DNA of 40,724 nucleotides, taken from positions 1-40,724 of the forward strand of contig NZ_FZQR01000039.1 of assembly GCF_900199455.1 (NCBI RefSeq). Direction: 5' to 3'. Position 1 is the first letter of the stretch; every line of letters begins with the position of its first letter. The notes under the pieces were generated by a model. That model was not told where the DNA came from. It saw only the letters and a program-made list of their open reading frames with translations, and did no database searches. This document shows positions 1-8,741 of the stretch, piece after piece. The translations under genes were made by a program, and so were the position numbers. This DNA is from Mesorhizobium carmichaelinearum (GTDB lineage: Bacteria > Pseudomonadota > Alphaproteobacteria > Rhizobiales > Rhizobiaceae).

Positions 1-127
1 CATCCGCGTTCGCCCGGGCTGCGCAACCCTCACCAGCTCCGCCCGGGCGAACGCTGACCGCCGCGCATTACATAAGGGGGTCAAAATTGGACGCCGATCG
101 GGGGTCAGTTTTGGAAGCCGTTTGACA
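1..127. mobile_element. End of an IS21-family insertion sequence (partial)
   Basis: Read on the minus strand the element begins TGTCAAACGGCTTCC at position 127, with the TG terminus typical of IS21-family ends. It contains two copies of a GGGGTCA-A/T-rich-TTGGA unit (77-92 and 101-116 on the plus strand) set 24 bp apart; such tandem sub-terminal repeats bind the IstA transposase in this family. Positions 1-70 would be non-coding DNA inside the element. The transposase genes (istA, istB) and the other end lie outside the window, so the target duplication cannot be seen. The family is recalled from the look of the terminal repeats, not from a search. Confidence 0.6.
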
Positions 128-462
128 GTGAGCCATCTCTTTACTCTAATCCCGTGGATTTCCGTGATGTCAGCCATGGAGTTTGGGGCTGGCAGATCTT
201 CTGAATCGTCTAGGAACCGGAACAGATTTCGAGCCCCGGTCATGCGCTTTACCAAGCTGTCTTCTCCCAGAGGCTCCCGCTCTAGGTAGTCGCGAAACTC
301 GCTCGCCAGCTGTGGACGTCCCTTAAAATCTCCCGGCCACGTCCCTGTCCGATCGGCGCCCGAGCCGCCTTCGAAGAATTCCGTCAGGTCGATTTCAGCT
401 GAGTTGCCAGACTTGGTAGTGACGACAGCCAATTGACGACGGTCAAGCATGGATGCGTTCAT
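128..462 (-). pseudogene. Second tyrosine recombinase gene, cut off by the IS element
   Basis: An ORF starts at the ATG at 462, overlapping the stop of the upstream recombinase gene by ATGA, and stays open leftwards to position 1. Only about the first 112 codons (462-128) are native; beyond 127 the frame reads into the IS terminal repeats. The native part contains a helical stretch (GRPQLASEFRDYLERE, then ARNLFRFLDD) resembling the N-terminal SAM-like core-binding domain of tyrosine recombinases. No catalytic R, H-x-x-R or Y residues remain. The overlap implies the two proteins were made together, as in modules of two or three adjacent recombinases. It could alternatively be a small accessory protein of that module; the domain call is by eye. 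Confidence 0.55.
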
Positions 463-1739
463 GGGAATATATCTTCCCCATCAAGGAAGCTGCCCCATCC
501 ACGGGCGACATCGACCATTTGATACATCGTCACAAGCCACCTGAGATAAAGCTCTGTCGTCGTTTCTGAGATATGACCCAGCTGCCGCCGCAGTGTGTCG
601 AGCCAAAATGAGGCGCGGTTCGTGACCCAGTCCGGTTTCATCGAAGGGAGGGTGTGCCCGTATGCCGCCGCGTCTCTGGTAAGGCCTTCGAGCACATAGG
701 TGCAGGCAAACCAATGCCGCCCGAGATGGGGGTACCATTCCTCTGGGCCGCCCGGGATTTCTAGCTTAAAGCAAAGATAGATGGTCGAACGTGTTAGGGC
801 CGTTCCTTCGAAGCCCCGGCAGTCGGATACGAACAGCGTTCCGTGGTTCGCTAGGCGAGGGGGCACCAATCTGCTTCGCTCGCGATCTATCCAATCGCGG
901 ACCAGGGCAGCGAAGTCGAGCTTCAGTTGTATGGTTCGGGGTTTACCTCCTTTGGTCACTTTCAATGTCATATTGACGAAGCCGCGTCCGGCGCGTCGAG
1001 CGGAGTCAATGGCCGCCGCTGAGGGCCACTGTTGCACGCGAAGCGCGCATGTCTCATGTAGGCGTGCCCCAGTTTCTATGATGTAGCGACAGGCCAGCAT
1101 CTTGGCCTTGCCCCGTCTTCGCTTCAGTGCTGACAGCCACGTCAGCACCTGGGGCTTTTGGGGCAGGGCTAGTATTCTCAGGCCGTGCTCGCCGATTGGC
1201 AGTCGCCCGGTTCGAGTAAGGAAAAGTTGGCCACGCTTCCGCCCAGGACCGACGAAGCGCACCAGTTTCGAATCGACTTTGAAATGCCCGCGATACCCGC
1301 AGTCAGCCAGCCACATTAAATAGAAAGTCGCTTCGTCTGCGCGCGGATTACAGGTCGATGGTTTGAGCTCCCTGCCACTAATGGACCAGCGTCCCTGCGC
1401 CATTCCATTCTGGTATTCCAAGATATCCTGGTACGTCATATTCTCGGGTTCGAGACCGAGCATCTCAGTCCAGTTAAGGAAATTGGAAAGCCGGTCGCCT
1501 ATACCTTTGCAACTTGACGCCGCTTGCGGGTCACCTGAAGCACCTGACGGGCCCCTTTCGAACGTTGGCGTCCAACGGCCAGTGCTCCGATCCCTCAGAT
1601 ACCGGTTGGGAACCCTTCCGTAGCCTCTGACGCTATGGAACAGCGTGCAGCAGCCCGATACTGTCGCGTATCCAATCCGTTCGAGGCGTTCGGCGCTCGG
1701 CGCAAAGACGCTCCATGGCATGCTGCTACCCCCGCCCAT
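459..1739 (-). CDS. Tyrosine recombinase / phage-type integrase
   Basis: This is a site-specific DNA recombinase of the tyrosine family, 426 aa, which cuts and rejoins DNA through a covalent phosphotyrosine. The catalytic set can be read: R226 in ETGARLHETC, a likely beta-hairpin lysine K263 in VTKGGKPR, H338-x-x-R341 in HLGRHWFA, H389 in QLGHIS, and nucleophile Y398 in TTELYLRWL. Residues about 75-150 form the core-binding region. The first ATG at 1739 gives 426 aa; the ATG at 1721 has a G-rich stretch just upstream and may be the true start. The downstream recombinase overlaps by ATGA and is broken by an IS. The gene sits at the edge of the defence cluster and is a candidate for having mobilised it. 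The exact subfamily is not known to me. Confidence 0.85.
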   Translation of the reverse strand: MGGGSSMPWSVFAPSAERLERIGYATVSGCCTLFHSVRGYGRVPNRYLRDRSTGRWTPTFERGPSGASGDPQAASSCKGIGDRLSNFLNWTEMLGLEPENMTYQDILEYQNGMAQGRWSISGRELKPSTCNPRADEATFYLMWLADCGYRGHFKVDSKLVRFVGPGRKRGQLFLTRTGRLPIGEHGLRILALPQKPQVLTWLSALKRRRGKAKMLACRYIIETGARLHETCALRVQQWPSAAAIDSARRAGRGFVNMTLKVTKGGKPRTIQLKLDFAALVRDWIDRERSRLVPPRLANHGTLFVSDCRGFEGTALTRSTIYLCFKLEIPGGPEEWYPHLGRHWFACTYVLEGLTRDAAAYGHTLPSMKPDWVTNRASFWLDTLRRQLGHISETTTELYLRWLVTMYQMVDVARGWGSFLDGEDIFP

Positions 1740-2614
1740 GTGTCTTCAAGGGATGTGGGCTACAGTTCTCGACCCAACTCCGCGGCGAGTGTCGGAGGCA
1801 GTTTAGGCTGAGACAGGTGACGGGTTCCGCCATCACTGCGATGCAATTGCCCCGTTGAAAACCCACGGGACGGTGTCTTCGGTCTTTACGAGATTGGCAA
1901 CGAACCTCAGCAGTGGGTACGCTAACGGGATCCGCGCTCTTGCGTTCGATGGCCAAGGCCAAGCTTCTCCAATCCCGGACAGACGCGAGCTGCAGAATAA
2001 GACGGATGCGGCGGCTCTCCTTTTCCGCAGGGGAAACTACCGAATCTCTGCGGCTCTCATGAACCAAAACAGGAAGTATCGACATCGTTACGGTCTCCAG
2101 CTGCGCGCGCTATCGGAGACGAAAGAAAGCAGGTGCGCAAGGTCTCTGCAAATTGTCTCAAAAAAATGGAAATATATGTTGACATCGTCGAATTCAACTT
2201 CTCGTACACGACGCCCGGATTGTGGTGCGATATCGAAGTATAGTAGAGATATCGAGGAAAGAGTTCTTAATGTGGGCAGATGAGTCCTTGAGGTGCTTGC
2301 AGGTCATTGAATGATATTGGGTTTTTGAGTTGTTAGAATTTGGCACCAGTTCCATGCCGCACCAGCCGTCAAGAACTCGTCGTCTCTCTCTTGCCAGCCC
2401 ATTTGATGCTGTTGAGAGGTCCGCGTCGGTCACTCGCAAGGATTCAAAATACAGGCTGTGCCGAGACAAGAAGCGAAGAACGTGGTCGCGGCCACACCTT
2501 CTAGTTGATCGCTGTCCACAGATTTTCTGTTTTTCAACAGCGCGGATGAACCCGGTCAGCTCGGGCCGCCGCCGCGCGTGCCCGCGCGACAGACAACTTG
2601 TGCCGGGCAAGCGT
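1740..2614. other. 875-bp region without a convincing gene
   Basis: The stretch separates the recombinase gene from the end of the helicase gene. Positions 2161-2280 are only about 41% GC, much lower than the genes on either side. Several open frames of 100-140 codons exist on both strands (1726-2085 minus, 1855-2283 plus, 2194-2610 minus), but their translations are rich in Arg, Ser and Cys with no recognisable domain. The minus frame 2194-2610 contains DHVLRFLSRHSLYFESL followed by RVTDADL, which faintly resembles the N-terminal domain of a tyrosine recombinase and could be a decayed remnant. A short hairpin, CTGTT-TTTC-AACAG, lies near 2530-2543. No tRNA or att site was recognised. Confidence 0.4.
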
Positions 2615-4720
2615 CTAAACGAGGTCCTCGAGAAACTCTGAACCCGGCTTCACACTGGACACGAACAGCCTGTCCCGAGCCCGCGTCGCCGCCACATAGA
2701 GAAGTTGCCGCTCAGTGGCAATGACTTCATCGAGTTCAAATTCGTCGGCGACGTCCGCCACCCGAGCCGCGAGGGGTAGAACGCCCTCGTCACAGGCGAC
2801 GACCAACACGGCCCGGAACTCCAGGCCCTTGGCCAAGTGCATGGTCCCGACCAGCGCCGCTGCGTCTTCGCCAGGTTTTCCGGAAGAGATCGTCCGGTAC
2901 GGCAACGCTGCAGCCTCGGCGATGGCACGGGCGCGCGGAAGCTCGGCGGCCGAACGGACGAAAATAGCCATCTGATCTGCCGTCATGCCGTCGTCGAGCG
3001 CCTCGCGGATGAAGGCGGTAGCCGCCTTCCGCTCTGAAGCTTGATCATTGGCGATGACGACCGTCGGCTCCAGCCCTTCGAAGACGGATACAGTGCCCCG
3101 GCGGTCTTCCTCAAGCCCATCGATATCGCGGATCGTCTTCGGGATGAGCCGATCGGCCATCGCTCGGATCTGATGCGATGTGCGGTAGTTGACCTTCAAC
3201 GTGGATGAGCGGCCGCGCACGTCGATTCCCAGTCCTTTCCAAGAAAACGGCTGCTGGAAGATCCGTTGGCCGATGTCGCCGGCAAAGAAGAGCGCGTCAG
3301 GCCTGTCGGGCGCGACACCCGCGAGGAAGCGTAGTTCAGGCACGCCGAGATCCTGTGCCTCGTCGACGACAATGTGGGTGAAGGGTTTTTCGGTTCTTTC
3401 GGAATAGGTCTCGGTCACTGCGGCGAACAGCGAAGCTGGCGTGAACAGCGCCTGCTGCCTGAGGGCATCGTGGACGTGCAAGAAGACCTGCCACAGCACC
3501 TCGCGTTGCCTCTGACCCAGGCGGTTCTTGCGACCCATGCGCGGCACCTCGGCGTAGGCATCGGCGCTGCCGATCCGCCAGGCGTCGATCACGTTCTCCC
3601 ATTCGGAGATCAGGAATCTCTGGGAGAAGTCTCGCGCTCCCGCATCGTCCGCCGCTTTCTCGATCATCCCGCGTACTGTATCGCGCTTCGCAATATGCGC
3701 CTTGCGTCCGGTCGTGAGTGCATACAATTCTTCTGCAATCCTGCGGAAGGAGGCGACGGTCACGCGATCCTCAATTTCGGCGCGGCCGCCTGAGAGCATC
3801 GGCAGCTTACGCTGGAGCGCAGCTGCTAGCGGATCGGAAAAGGTGGTGAGGAGCACGCGGGCATCTGGATGTAGGCGAAGAATCCGCATTACCCGATGAA
3901 GCGCGACGACCGTCTTGCCTGTCCCGGCCGATCCGGCGACGCGCGCTGGGCCGGAATAGTCGCGGTCGACGACGCCGCGTTGGAGAGGGTGCAAGAAAAC
4001 CGCCCACTTCTCGAACGGCGCGTCGAGGGCAGCTTGCAGTTCCTCAAGCCCTTCGAGAACGCGGAAGCGGCGCATCGTATCCGGATGCGCCATCGGGTCT
4101 TCGACGGACGCCACCGCGGATTTCAGGATTCCAGTCGCGGCATATTCAAGCAGTGCCTCAGCTGCCTCCTGAGGCAGGCGAGCAGCAAGCGTGAAGAAGG
4201 AATCTTCGGTCGCCTCGGCAACGTCGGAAAGCCAGTCCGTGGGAACGCCGACGGAGAGCAGATCGCCCTGCGCCAGTTTCGCGAAGATCGGTGCGGCGGA
4301 TACAGGGGTTTCTTCTTCTATAGGGGCGACACGGAAGGGCAGATCGGCCTGTTTGAACGCGGTCGTTGCGGGCAGCGCCATCTCCTTGACCAGTGCCCGC
4401 ACCTCGACGATCTGCATTGCACCAGTTGTCGGGTGTGCCTCGATGCGCCGCCGTTCCGCCCAGGAATATGCGTCATCGTGATGGCCGACATAGGCGAGCA
4501 TCAGGCTTCCGCCCGCCTTGTGCACGATGATGCGGATGTCGCGGGAAACCCGCACCGACCAGAAATTCGGGTCCTTCGACTTGTCGATGCGATGGAATTG
4601 CAGGCCGGGCTGATCGGGATTCGCCTGCAGGTCGAACGCAGTCAATTTCGCCTGCTTCTGCTCGTCATTGGCGAGTTTTGCGAGGGATGCGGTAAAGCTG
4701 TCGGCGAGGATGGTGGTCAT
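2615..4720 (-). CDS. UvrD-type SF1 helicase with N-terminal RelE/ParE-like domain
   Basis: The 701-aa protein combines two parts. Residues 1 to about 95 look like a RelE/ParE-type fold, with the pattern SVRVSRDIRIIVHK followed by YVGHHDDAYSWAERR, as in type II toxins. Residues about 240-701 are a superfamily 1A helicase: Walker A GSAGTGKT at 263-270, DEAQD at 453-457, GDIGQRIFQ near 481, NYRTS at 511, and late motifs HLAKGLEFRAVLV and QLLYVAATRARDRL. It should translocate along single-stranded DNA using ATP; the role of the toxin-like domain is unknown. The start overlaps the upstream DUF2971 stop by ATGA, so it is the last gene of the nine-gene operon. GC is high, like the other core genes of the operon. 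Confidence 0.88.
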   Translation of the reverse strand: MTTILADSFTASLAKLANDEQKQAKLTAFDLQANPDQPGLQFHRIDKSKDPNFWSVRVSRDIRIIVHKAGGSLMLAYVGHHDDAYSWAERRRIEAHPTTGAMQIVEVRALVKEMALPATTAFKQADLPFRVAPIEEETPVSAAPIFAKLAQGDLLSVGVPTDWLSDVAEATEDSFFTLAARLPQEAAEALLEYAATGILKSAVASVEDPMAHPDTMRRFRVLEGLEELQAALDAPFEKWAVFLHPLQRGVVDRDYSGPARVAGSAGTGKTVVALHRVMRILRLHPDARVLLTTFSDPLAAALQRKLPMLSGGRAEIEDRVTVASFRRIAEELYALTTGRKAHIAKRDTVRGMIEKAADDAGARDFSQRFLISEWENVIDAWRIGSADAYAEVPRMGRKNRLGQRQREVLWQVFLHVHDALRQQALFTPASLFAAVTETYSERTEKPFTHIVVDEAQDLGVPELRFLAGVAPDRPDALFFAGDIGQRIFQQPFSWKGLGIDVRGRSSTLKVNYRTSHQIRAMADRLIPKTIRDIDGLEEDRRGTVSVFEGLEPTVVIANDQASERKAATAFIREALDDGMTADQMAIFVRSAAELPRARAIAEAAALPYRTISSGKPGEDAAALVGTMHLAKGLEFRAVLVVACDEGVLPLAARVADVADEFELDEVIATERQLLYVAATRARDRLFVSSVKPGSEFLEDLV

Positions 4721-5346
4721 CTATGCCTTCGTACTCGCGGGGGAACTCTGTCAGCATCGATTCCCTCATCGCCGATACCGACCTTGCAGAACTGAATGCC
4801 TTCCCTCTCACAAACCATCTCGAGAGTGTCGAACAGAGCCTCATTCATTCGATGGCCGGCAATGACTCGCCTGACGGCGATATCGTTGTAGTACGTCTGG
4901 TTAGACAAAATTCGTATCTCTTCTTCGTAGGACCATTCCTGATATTTCGAGAACAGAATAGTTCTAGCGGCTTCGTCCTCCGTAAGAACTTGGTCCATAT
5001 CCAAAAACGCAAAAACGCCCCTGTAATCTAGTCGTCTGACATTTGGATCATTGTTAGGGAGCTCTACTTCTATGACCAGACCATCAAAGCCGTTAGCATA
5101 GTGAGCCCACAGAAGGTGAGACTGAAAACTCGCCGAGAGAGAGCAGACCCTGTAAATGGACTTAGCGTCGCCGATCCCCTTGATGCGCTCTTGTATACTC
5201 GGGACCTGGCCCGTGGTCGAATACATGAATAGACCTTCCATCGGGTCATTCATTGACCGCCAGTCGCCGCAATAAAGTCGGCGCCTTAGAATGATGTCCA
5301 AGGCAAACTCAATTTTTGCCGCAGAGCGAAACTTGAAAGCTCTCAC
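4717..5346 (-). CDS. DUF2971-family protein
   Basis: The 209-aa protein begins with GTG at 5346, overlapping the mod stop (GTGA), and ends on the helicase start (ATGA). The N-terminal half has the layout I associate with DUF2971: ALDIILRRRLYCGDWRSMNDPMEG, shortened here to its core RLYCGDWRSMNDPMEG, then YRVCSLS and LLWAHYANGFDGLVIEV, ending in a region with YQEWSYEEEIRIL. The biochemical activity of this family is not established; members often sit in defence islands. Local GC is about 43-45% (4861-4980) against about 65% in the flanking genes, so this gene was probably inserted into the operon separately. The family name is from memory of the pattern. Confidence 0.7.
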   Translation of the reverse strand: MRAFKFRSAAKIEFALDIILRRRLYCGDWRSMNDPMEGLFMYSTTGQVPSIQERIKGIGDAKSIYRVCSLSASFQSHLLWAHYANGFDGLVIEVELPNNDPNVRRLDYRGVFAFLDMDQVLTEDEAARTILFSKYQEWSYEEEIRILSNQTYYNDIAVRRVIAGHRMNEALFDTLEMVCEREGIQFCKVGIGDEGIDADRVPPRVRRHR

Positions 5347-8336
5347 ACCCCGAAAACCTTAAGCACTTCGTCGCCAAAATGGTTGATGACCTTTACCGCA
5401 ATCCTCCCCGTGCTCGGTCTCGGGAACGGTCGTGAGGTGTCGGAATAGAGCGTCTCCCAAGCTTCCTCGTCAATCTCGGCCTTCAGTGCGGTCTTCAGCG
5501 ATTTGTAGGGATCGTTGGCGCCGAGGAAATAGGCGTGGCGGACGAAGAAGCTCTCTTCGTTGTAGTCGGTGTCGATGAACCAGGCGGCGATGCCCTTCAC
5601 GTCGTCGGAGCGGATTTCGCCCGTCGAGGGATCGAATATGTCGATGCCGTTGACCTTCACCTGCAATTCGCCTTGTGCTGTCTCGATCAGGTCGACGTCC
5701 GGCTCGCCGAATACGACGAAGAGGTTGCCCTTGCCTGTGTTCTTCAGGTCGTCAGCCATGTGGAGATCAGGGTTCATGCGCGCCTTCAGGATCGGCAAGG
5801 GGCCGAGCCGGTTCAGGTCGCTCACCTGGGCCTCGAAATTGAAGGCGCAGGCGATCAATGCGTCAAAGCGGGCCTCGGAGGCCTCCCTGGCGGCAGCAGT
5901 GATCTGGCTCCGGGTCAGAGTTCCGAACTCAGGACCGATCAGGATTCCCGCGCGCTTTTCGCGCCCGTCACCATCGGTGTAGCGGCCTTCAGCGGCCAGC
6001 CAGTTGCCAGGCCTTGGCTCGACCGAGTTGAAACGGATCGTGTCGCGTTTTTCCTGTTGGTGGACTCCGGCGGTACGCAGATGATCGAGCACCATCTGGC
6101 CGAAATCGATCTCCGGAACGTTTTTCGGGTCGGGCTGCATGCCGCCTTCGCCAGCCTTGATCTCGCTGCCTAGGGTGTCATCGCGCGCGGTAACGACGCG
6201 GTGTGGCGACAGACTTTCGACCGTGAACGGCCCGGCAACGCGCACGCGCGACTTGTCCTCGTAGGGGCGATCGAAAAGCATCTCGACGTCGGCGGCCCTG
6301 GCAATCGAGGCGTCGATCTCCTTCTGCCGCGCGATGCGGCCTTCCCACCAACCCTTGTGCAACTCGCGGACGCGGGCGCTGACCAGCCCGGCCTTTGCGG
6401 CGCCCTCCTTTGTCTCCAGCCACCGGTCGAGGTCGCGCGGGATTTCCCACTCCTCGAATCCCGTCGTCAGCTTCTCGTTCAGTTCCGTCCGCAGAGGCTC
6501 CGCCACCGCCTGCCACCTTTCCCGGATCACGTCGATCTCGGCATTGTTGGCGATGGATCTCAGCGTAACATGCGGTGCGCGCTCGTAGACAAATCCTTGA
6601 CGGATATCGCCACTGGTCGGTAGATGCGGCTGGATTTTTCCGGAGACCTTCTGCTCTTGTGCGCGGCCATCCGTGCTGTCGGCGAGCAGGTAATAGGGAT
6701 AGCGAGCCGACATCAGGCGCGTGCGGGCGAGCGCCAACGCCACGCGCGAAGTGTCGATGGTGATCCAGCGCCGGCCCCACTGCTCGGCGACCGTTGCCGT
6801 GGTGCCGGAACCGCAGGTCGGGTCGAGCACTAGATCGCCGGGGTCGGTGGTCATTAAAATGCAGCGTTGGACAGTATTCGCTGAAGTTTGCACGACATAA
6901 GTCTTGTCCTCTGATCGGCTCGAAAATTTTACGTCCCGCCAAATATTGTTTACTGGCACGACCGGGAAATCCTCAATGAAACGAACATAGCTCAAGCTGG
7001 TGCCACGCGCCTCGACACGTCGCGCAGCTACGAGCCGTGCCATTCCTTGTTCATTCGTCTTCCACCGATTCTGAAGGCTTGGACGAAAATTCTGGCCATC
7101 CACAAGAACGTCGAACCAGGATGCTGCACCTTCGCCCTTTTGTCGTCCCATGCTTTGACTGGTCAGGTTGTCTTGACGATAGACACGAGCAGCTTCGGGA
7201 ATTTTGGAGCGGTCGACAGATTCGAGCGCACTCATTCGTCGCCTAAGCAAGTTCGGCTCTTCAACGCGACTGTACTCAGCGAACCCAGCAAGATCAGAGT
7301 TCTTTTCCAGCCACATGGGGCGATACTTTGCTGCCCTCCTGTTTTTGGCGCTCCAGAGGATGTAGTCGGCTACTGGTGAGATGTAATCTTGGGTTTGGCC
7401 GCTCGTTTTCTCGACAGTAACTTGCGCGATAAAATTTTCATCCCCAAATACCTCGCCTATTAGTGTACGCACATGATGAACGTTCTCGTCGCCGATCTGG
7501 ACGAACACCGAGCCGCTTTCCGCCAGCAACTCGCGCGCAACCATCAACCGGTCACGCAGGTAAGTGAGGTATGAGTGGATGCCGTCCTTCCAGGTGTCGC
7601 GGAAGGCCTTGACCTGTTCCGGCTCGCGGGAGACGTCGGTTGCCTTGCCGTCCTTGACATCACGCGAGAGCGTCGAGACCTGCCAGTTGGAATTGAATTT
7701 GATGCCGTAGGGCGGGTCGAAATAAATGCATTGCACCTTGCCGCGCATCGCCTCGCGCTCGGCTAGGCTCGCCATCACCTGCAAAGAGTCACCTAGGACA
7801 AAACGGTTCGTCCAGTGCTGCGGATGCTGGTAGAACTCGGCCCGCGCTTCCGGGTCGGTGATGCCGTTGAAGTCGGAAAAGAAGCTCGGCTCGTCAGTCT
7901 TTTCTTCACGCGCCTTGTCGGACCTGCGCCTCAGATCGTCGATGAGGTGCCTCGGGTGGATCGCTTCCTGACGATAGATCGGTGGCGCATTGACGACGAG
8001 GTCGGACCAGTCCTGCGAATCCTTGCCTTTCCAGACGAGTTGGGCGTTGCCGATCTCGATATCGCCGGTCTCGGCGAGCTTGCGCATCTGATCCCTGGTG
8101 ATCCTGATCCTCACACCGTTCCAGACGATCTGCGGGTCGAGATCACCATCGCGTTCGCGCTTCTCGCCATTCGCCAGCGGCCTCGGCCGGGGCAAGCTTA
8201 TAGAGTGCTCACCCTCACCAAGGATTTCCTGCTGCTGCTCGAACAGCGAGGCCATCTCGGCAGTCGGGTTGTTGATGCGCCTGGCAGCGTCATGGGTCAG
8301 CGCATCGATGTTTTTCTGTGTCGGCGTCTTGGCCAT
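5343..8336 (-). CDS. mod: Type III restriction-modification methyltransferase (Mod)
   Basis: This is an S-adenosylmethionine-dependent DNA N6-adenine methyltransferase, 997 aa, large for a Mod subunit. The catalytic motif CIYFDPPYGIKFNS lies at about 202-216 and the SAM-binding motif LVLDPTCGSGTTA at about 500-512, the beta-class order used by type III enzymes. The segment between them should be the target recognition domain; it is about 50% GC (roughly 6840-7480) against about 65-70% on either side. A long C-terminal part (about 570-997) is extra. I prefer the ATG at 8336 over an upstream in-frame TTG at 8348, as neither has a clear ribosome site. With Res (12500-15577) it should form the restriction complex and give host protection. 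Confidence 0.88.
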   Translation of the reverse strand: MAKTPTQKNIDALTHDAARRINNPTAEMASLFEQQQEILGEGEHSISLPRPRPLANGEKRERDGDLDPQIVWNGVRIRITRDQMRKLAETGDIEIGNAQLVWKGKDSQDWSDLVVNAPPIYRQEAIHPRHLIDDLRRRSDKAREEKTDEPSFFSDFNGITDPEARAEFYQHPQHWTNRFVLGDSLQVMASLAEREAMRGKVQCIYFDPPYGIKFNSNWQVSTLSRDVKDGKATDVSREPEQVKAFRDTWKDGIHSYLTYLRDRLMVARELLAESGSVFVQIGDENVHHVRTLIGEVFGDENFIAQVTVEKTSGQTQDYISPVADYILWSAKNRRAAKYRPMWLEKNSDLAGFAEYSRVEEPNLLRRRMSALESVDRSKIPEAARVYRQDNLTSQSMGRQKGEGAASWFDVLVDGQNFRPSLQNRWKTNEQGMARLVAARRVEARGTSLSYVRFIEDFPVVPVNNIWRDVKFSSRSEDKTYVVQTSANTVQRCILMTTDPGDLVLDPTCGSGTTATVAEQWGRRWITIDTSRVALALARTRLMSARYPYYLLADSTDGRAQEQKVSGKIQPHLPTSGDIRQGFVYERAPHVTLRSIANNAEIDVIRERWQAVAEPLRTELNEKLTTGFEEWEIPRDLDRWLETKEGAAKAGLVSARVRELHKGWWEGRIARQKEIDASIARAADVEMLFDRPYEDKSRVRVAGPFTVESLSPHRVVTARDDTLGSEIKAGEGGMQPDPKNVPEIDFGQMVLDHLRTAGVHQQEKRDTIRFNSVEPRPGNWLAAEGRYTDGDGREKRAGILIGPEFGTLTRSQITAAAREASEARFDALIACAFNFEAQVSDLNRLGPLPILKARMNPDLHMADDLKNTGKGNLFVVFGEPDVDLIETAQGELQVKVNGIDIFDPSTGEIRSDDVKGIAAWFIDTDYNEESFFVRHAYFLGANDPYKSLKTALKAEIDEEAWETLYSDTSRPFPRPSTGRIAVKVINHFGDEVLKVFGV

Positions 8337-8356
8337 TGAGCAGTCCAATCGAGTCG

Positions 8357-8695
8357 TCAGAGAAATTTCTTTATGAGGAAGTGGTAGACCGCAACGATCT
8401 CATCGTCGCGTTCGCGCTCAATGCCCTTGATGGTGAAGTCGGAGACCTTGCCGACAGTGGTGCCGCTGCCCTTGCTTGAGCCATTCCTGACCACGCCATC
8501 CTTGACGTTACCGACGGCTGTGCCCGCTCCGATCGAGGAACCATTGCGGATAACTCCGTCCTTTACGTTGCCTAGCGCTGTGCCTGAACCGGAAGAGGAG
8601 CCATTGCGGACTATCCCATTCTTGAGGTTACCCAATGCCGTCCCGGAACCGATAGAAGATCCGTCGCGGATTACACCGTCCTTGAAATTAGCCAC
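8357..8695 (-). CDS. 5-fold beta-flower repeat protein
   Basis: The 112-aa protein starts with GTG at 8695, six bases after a strong AAAGGGGGG ribosome site. It consists of four 20-residue repeats of the form N-[FLV]-K-[DN]-G-[IV]-[IV]-R-[DN]-G-S-S-x-G-[SA]-G-T-[AT]-[LV]-G (residues 3-82) and a diverged fifth unit KVSDFTIKG, then a short tail ending YHFLIKKFL. One unit per blade would give the five-bladed beta-flower fold that databases name for such small proteins. The activity is unknown. It lies 20 bp upstream of mod in the same operon, so a structural or regulatory role in the restriction complex is possible but is inference. Confidence 0.7.
   Translation of the reverse strand: MANFKDGVIRDGSSIGSGTALGNLKNGIVRNGSSSGSGTALGNVKDGVIRNGSSIGAGTAVGNVKDGVVRNGSSKGSGTTVGKVSDFTIKGIERERDDEIVAVYHFLIKKFL
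8450..8689 (-). repeat. Four 60-bp in-frame tandem repeats
   Basis: The beta-flower gene holds four head-to-tail 60-bp units, each coding a 20-residue repeat with a shared GGC/GGT-rich core for the GSS-x-GSGT segment. The copies are similar but not identical in DNA, so the array looks old and selected at protein level instead of a recent expansion. Confidence 0.75.
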
Positions 8696-8741
8696 TGCAT
8701 CCCCCCTTTGCTTCGCTCGACTGTTTAGACAGCCAGCTCAA

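Noticed and set aside
3896..4795. 299-codon plus-strand frame opposite the RelE-UvrD gene
   Set aside because: It is antisense to a gene with clear helicase motifs; its translation has no domain.
8450..8689. CRISPR-like repeat array
   Set aside because: The 60-bp units have no spacers and are in-frame protein repeats.
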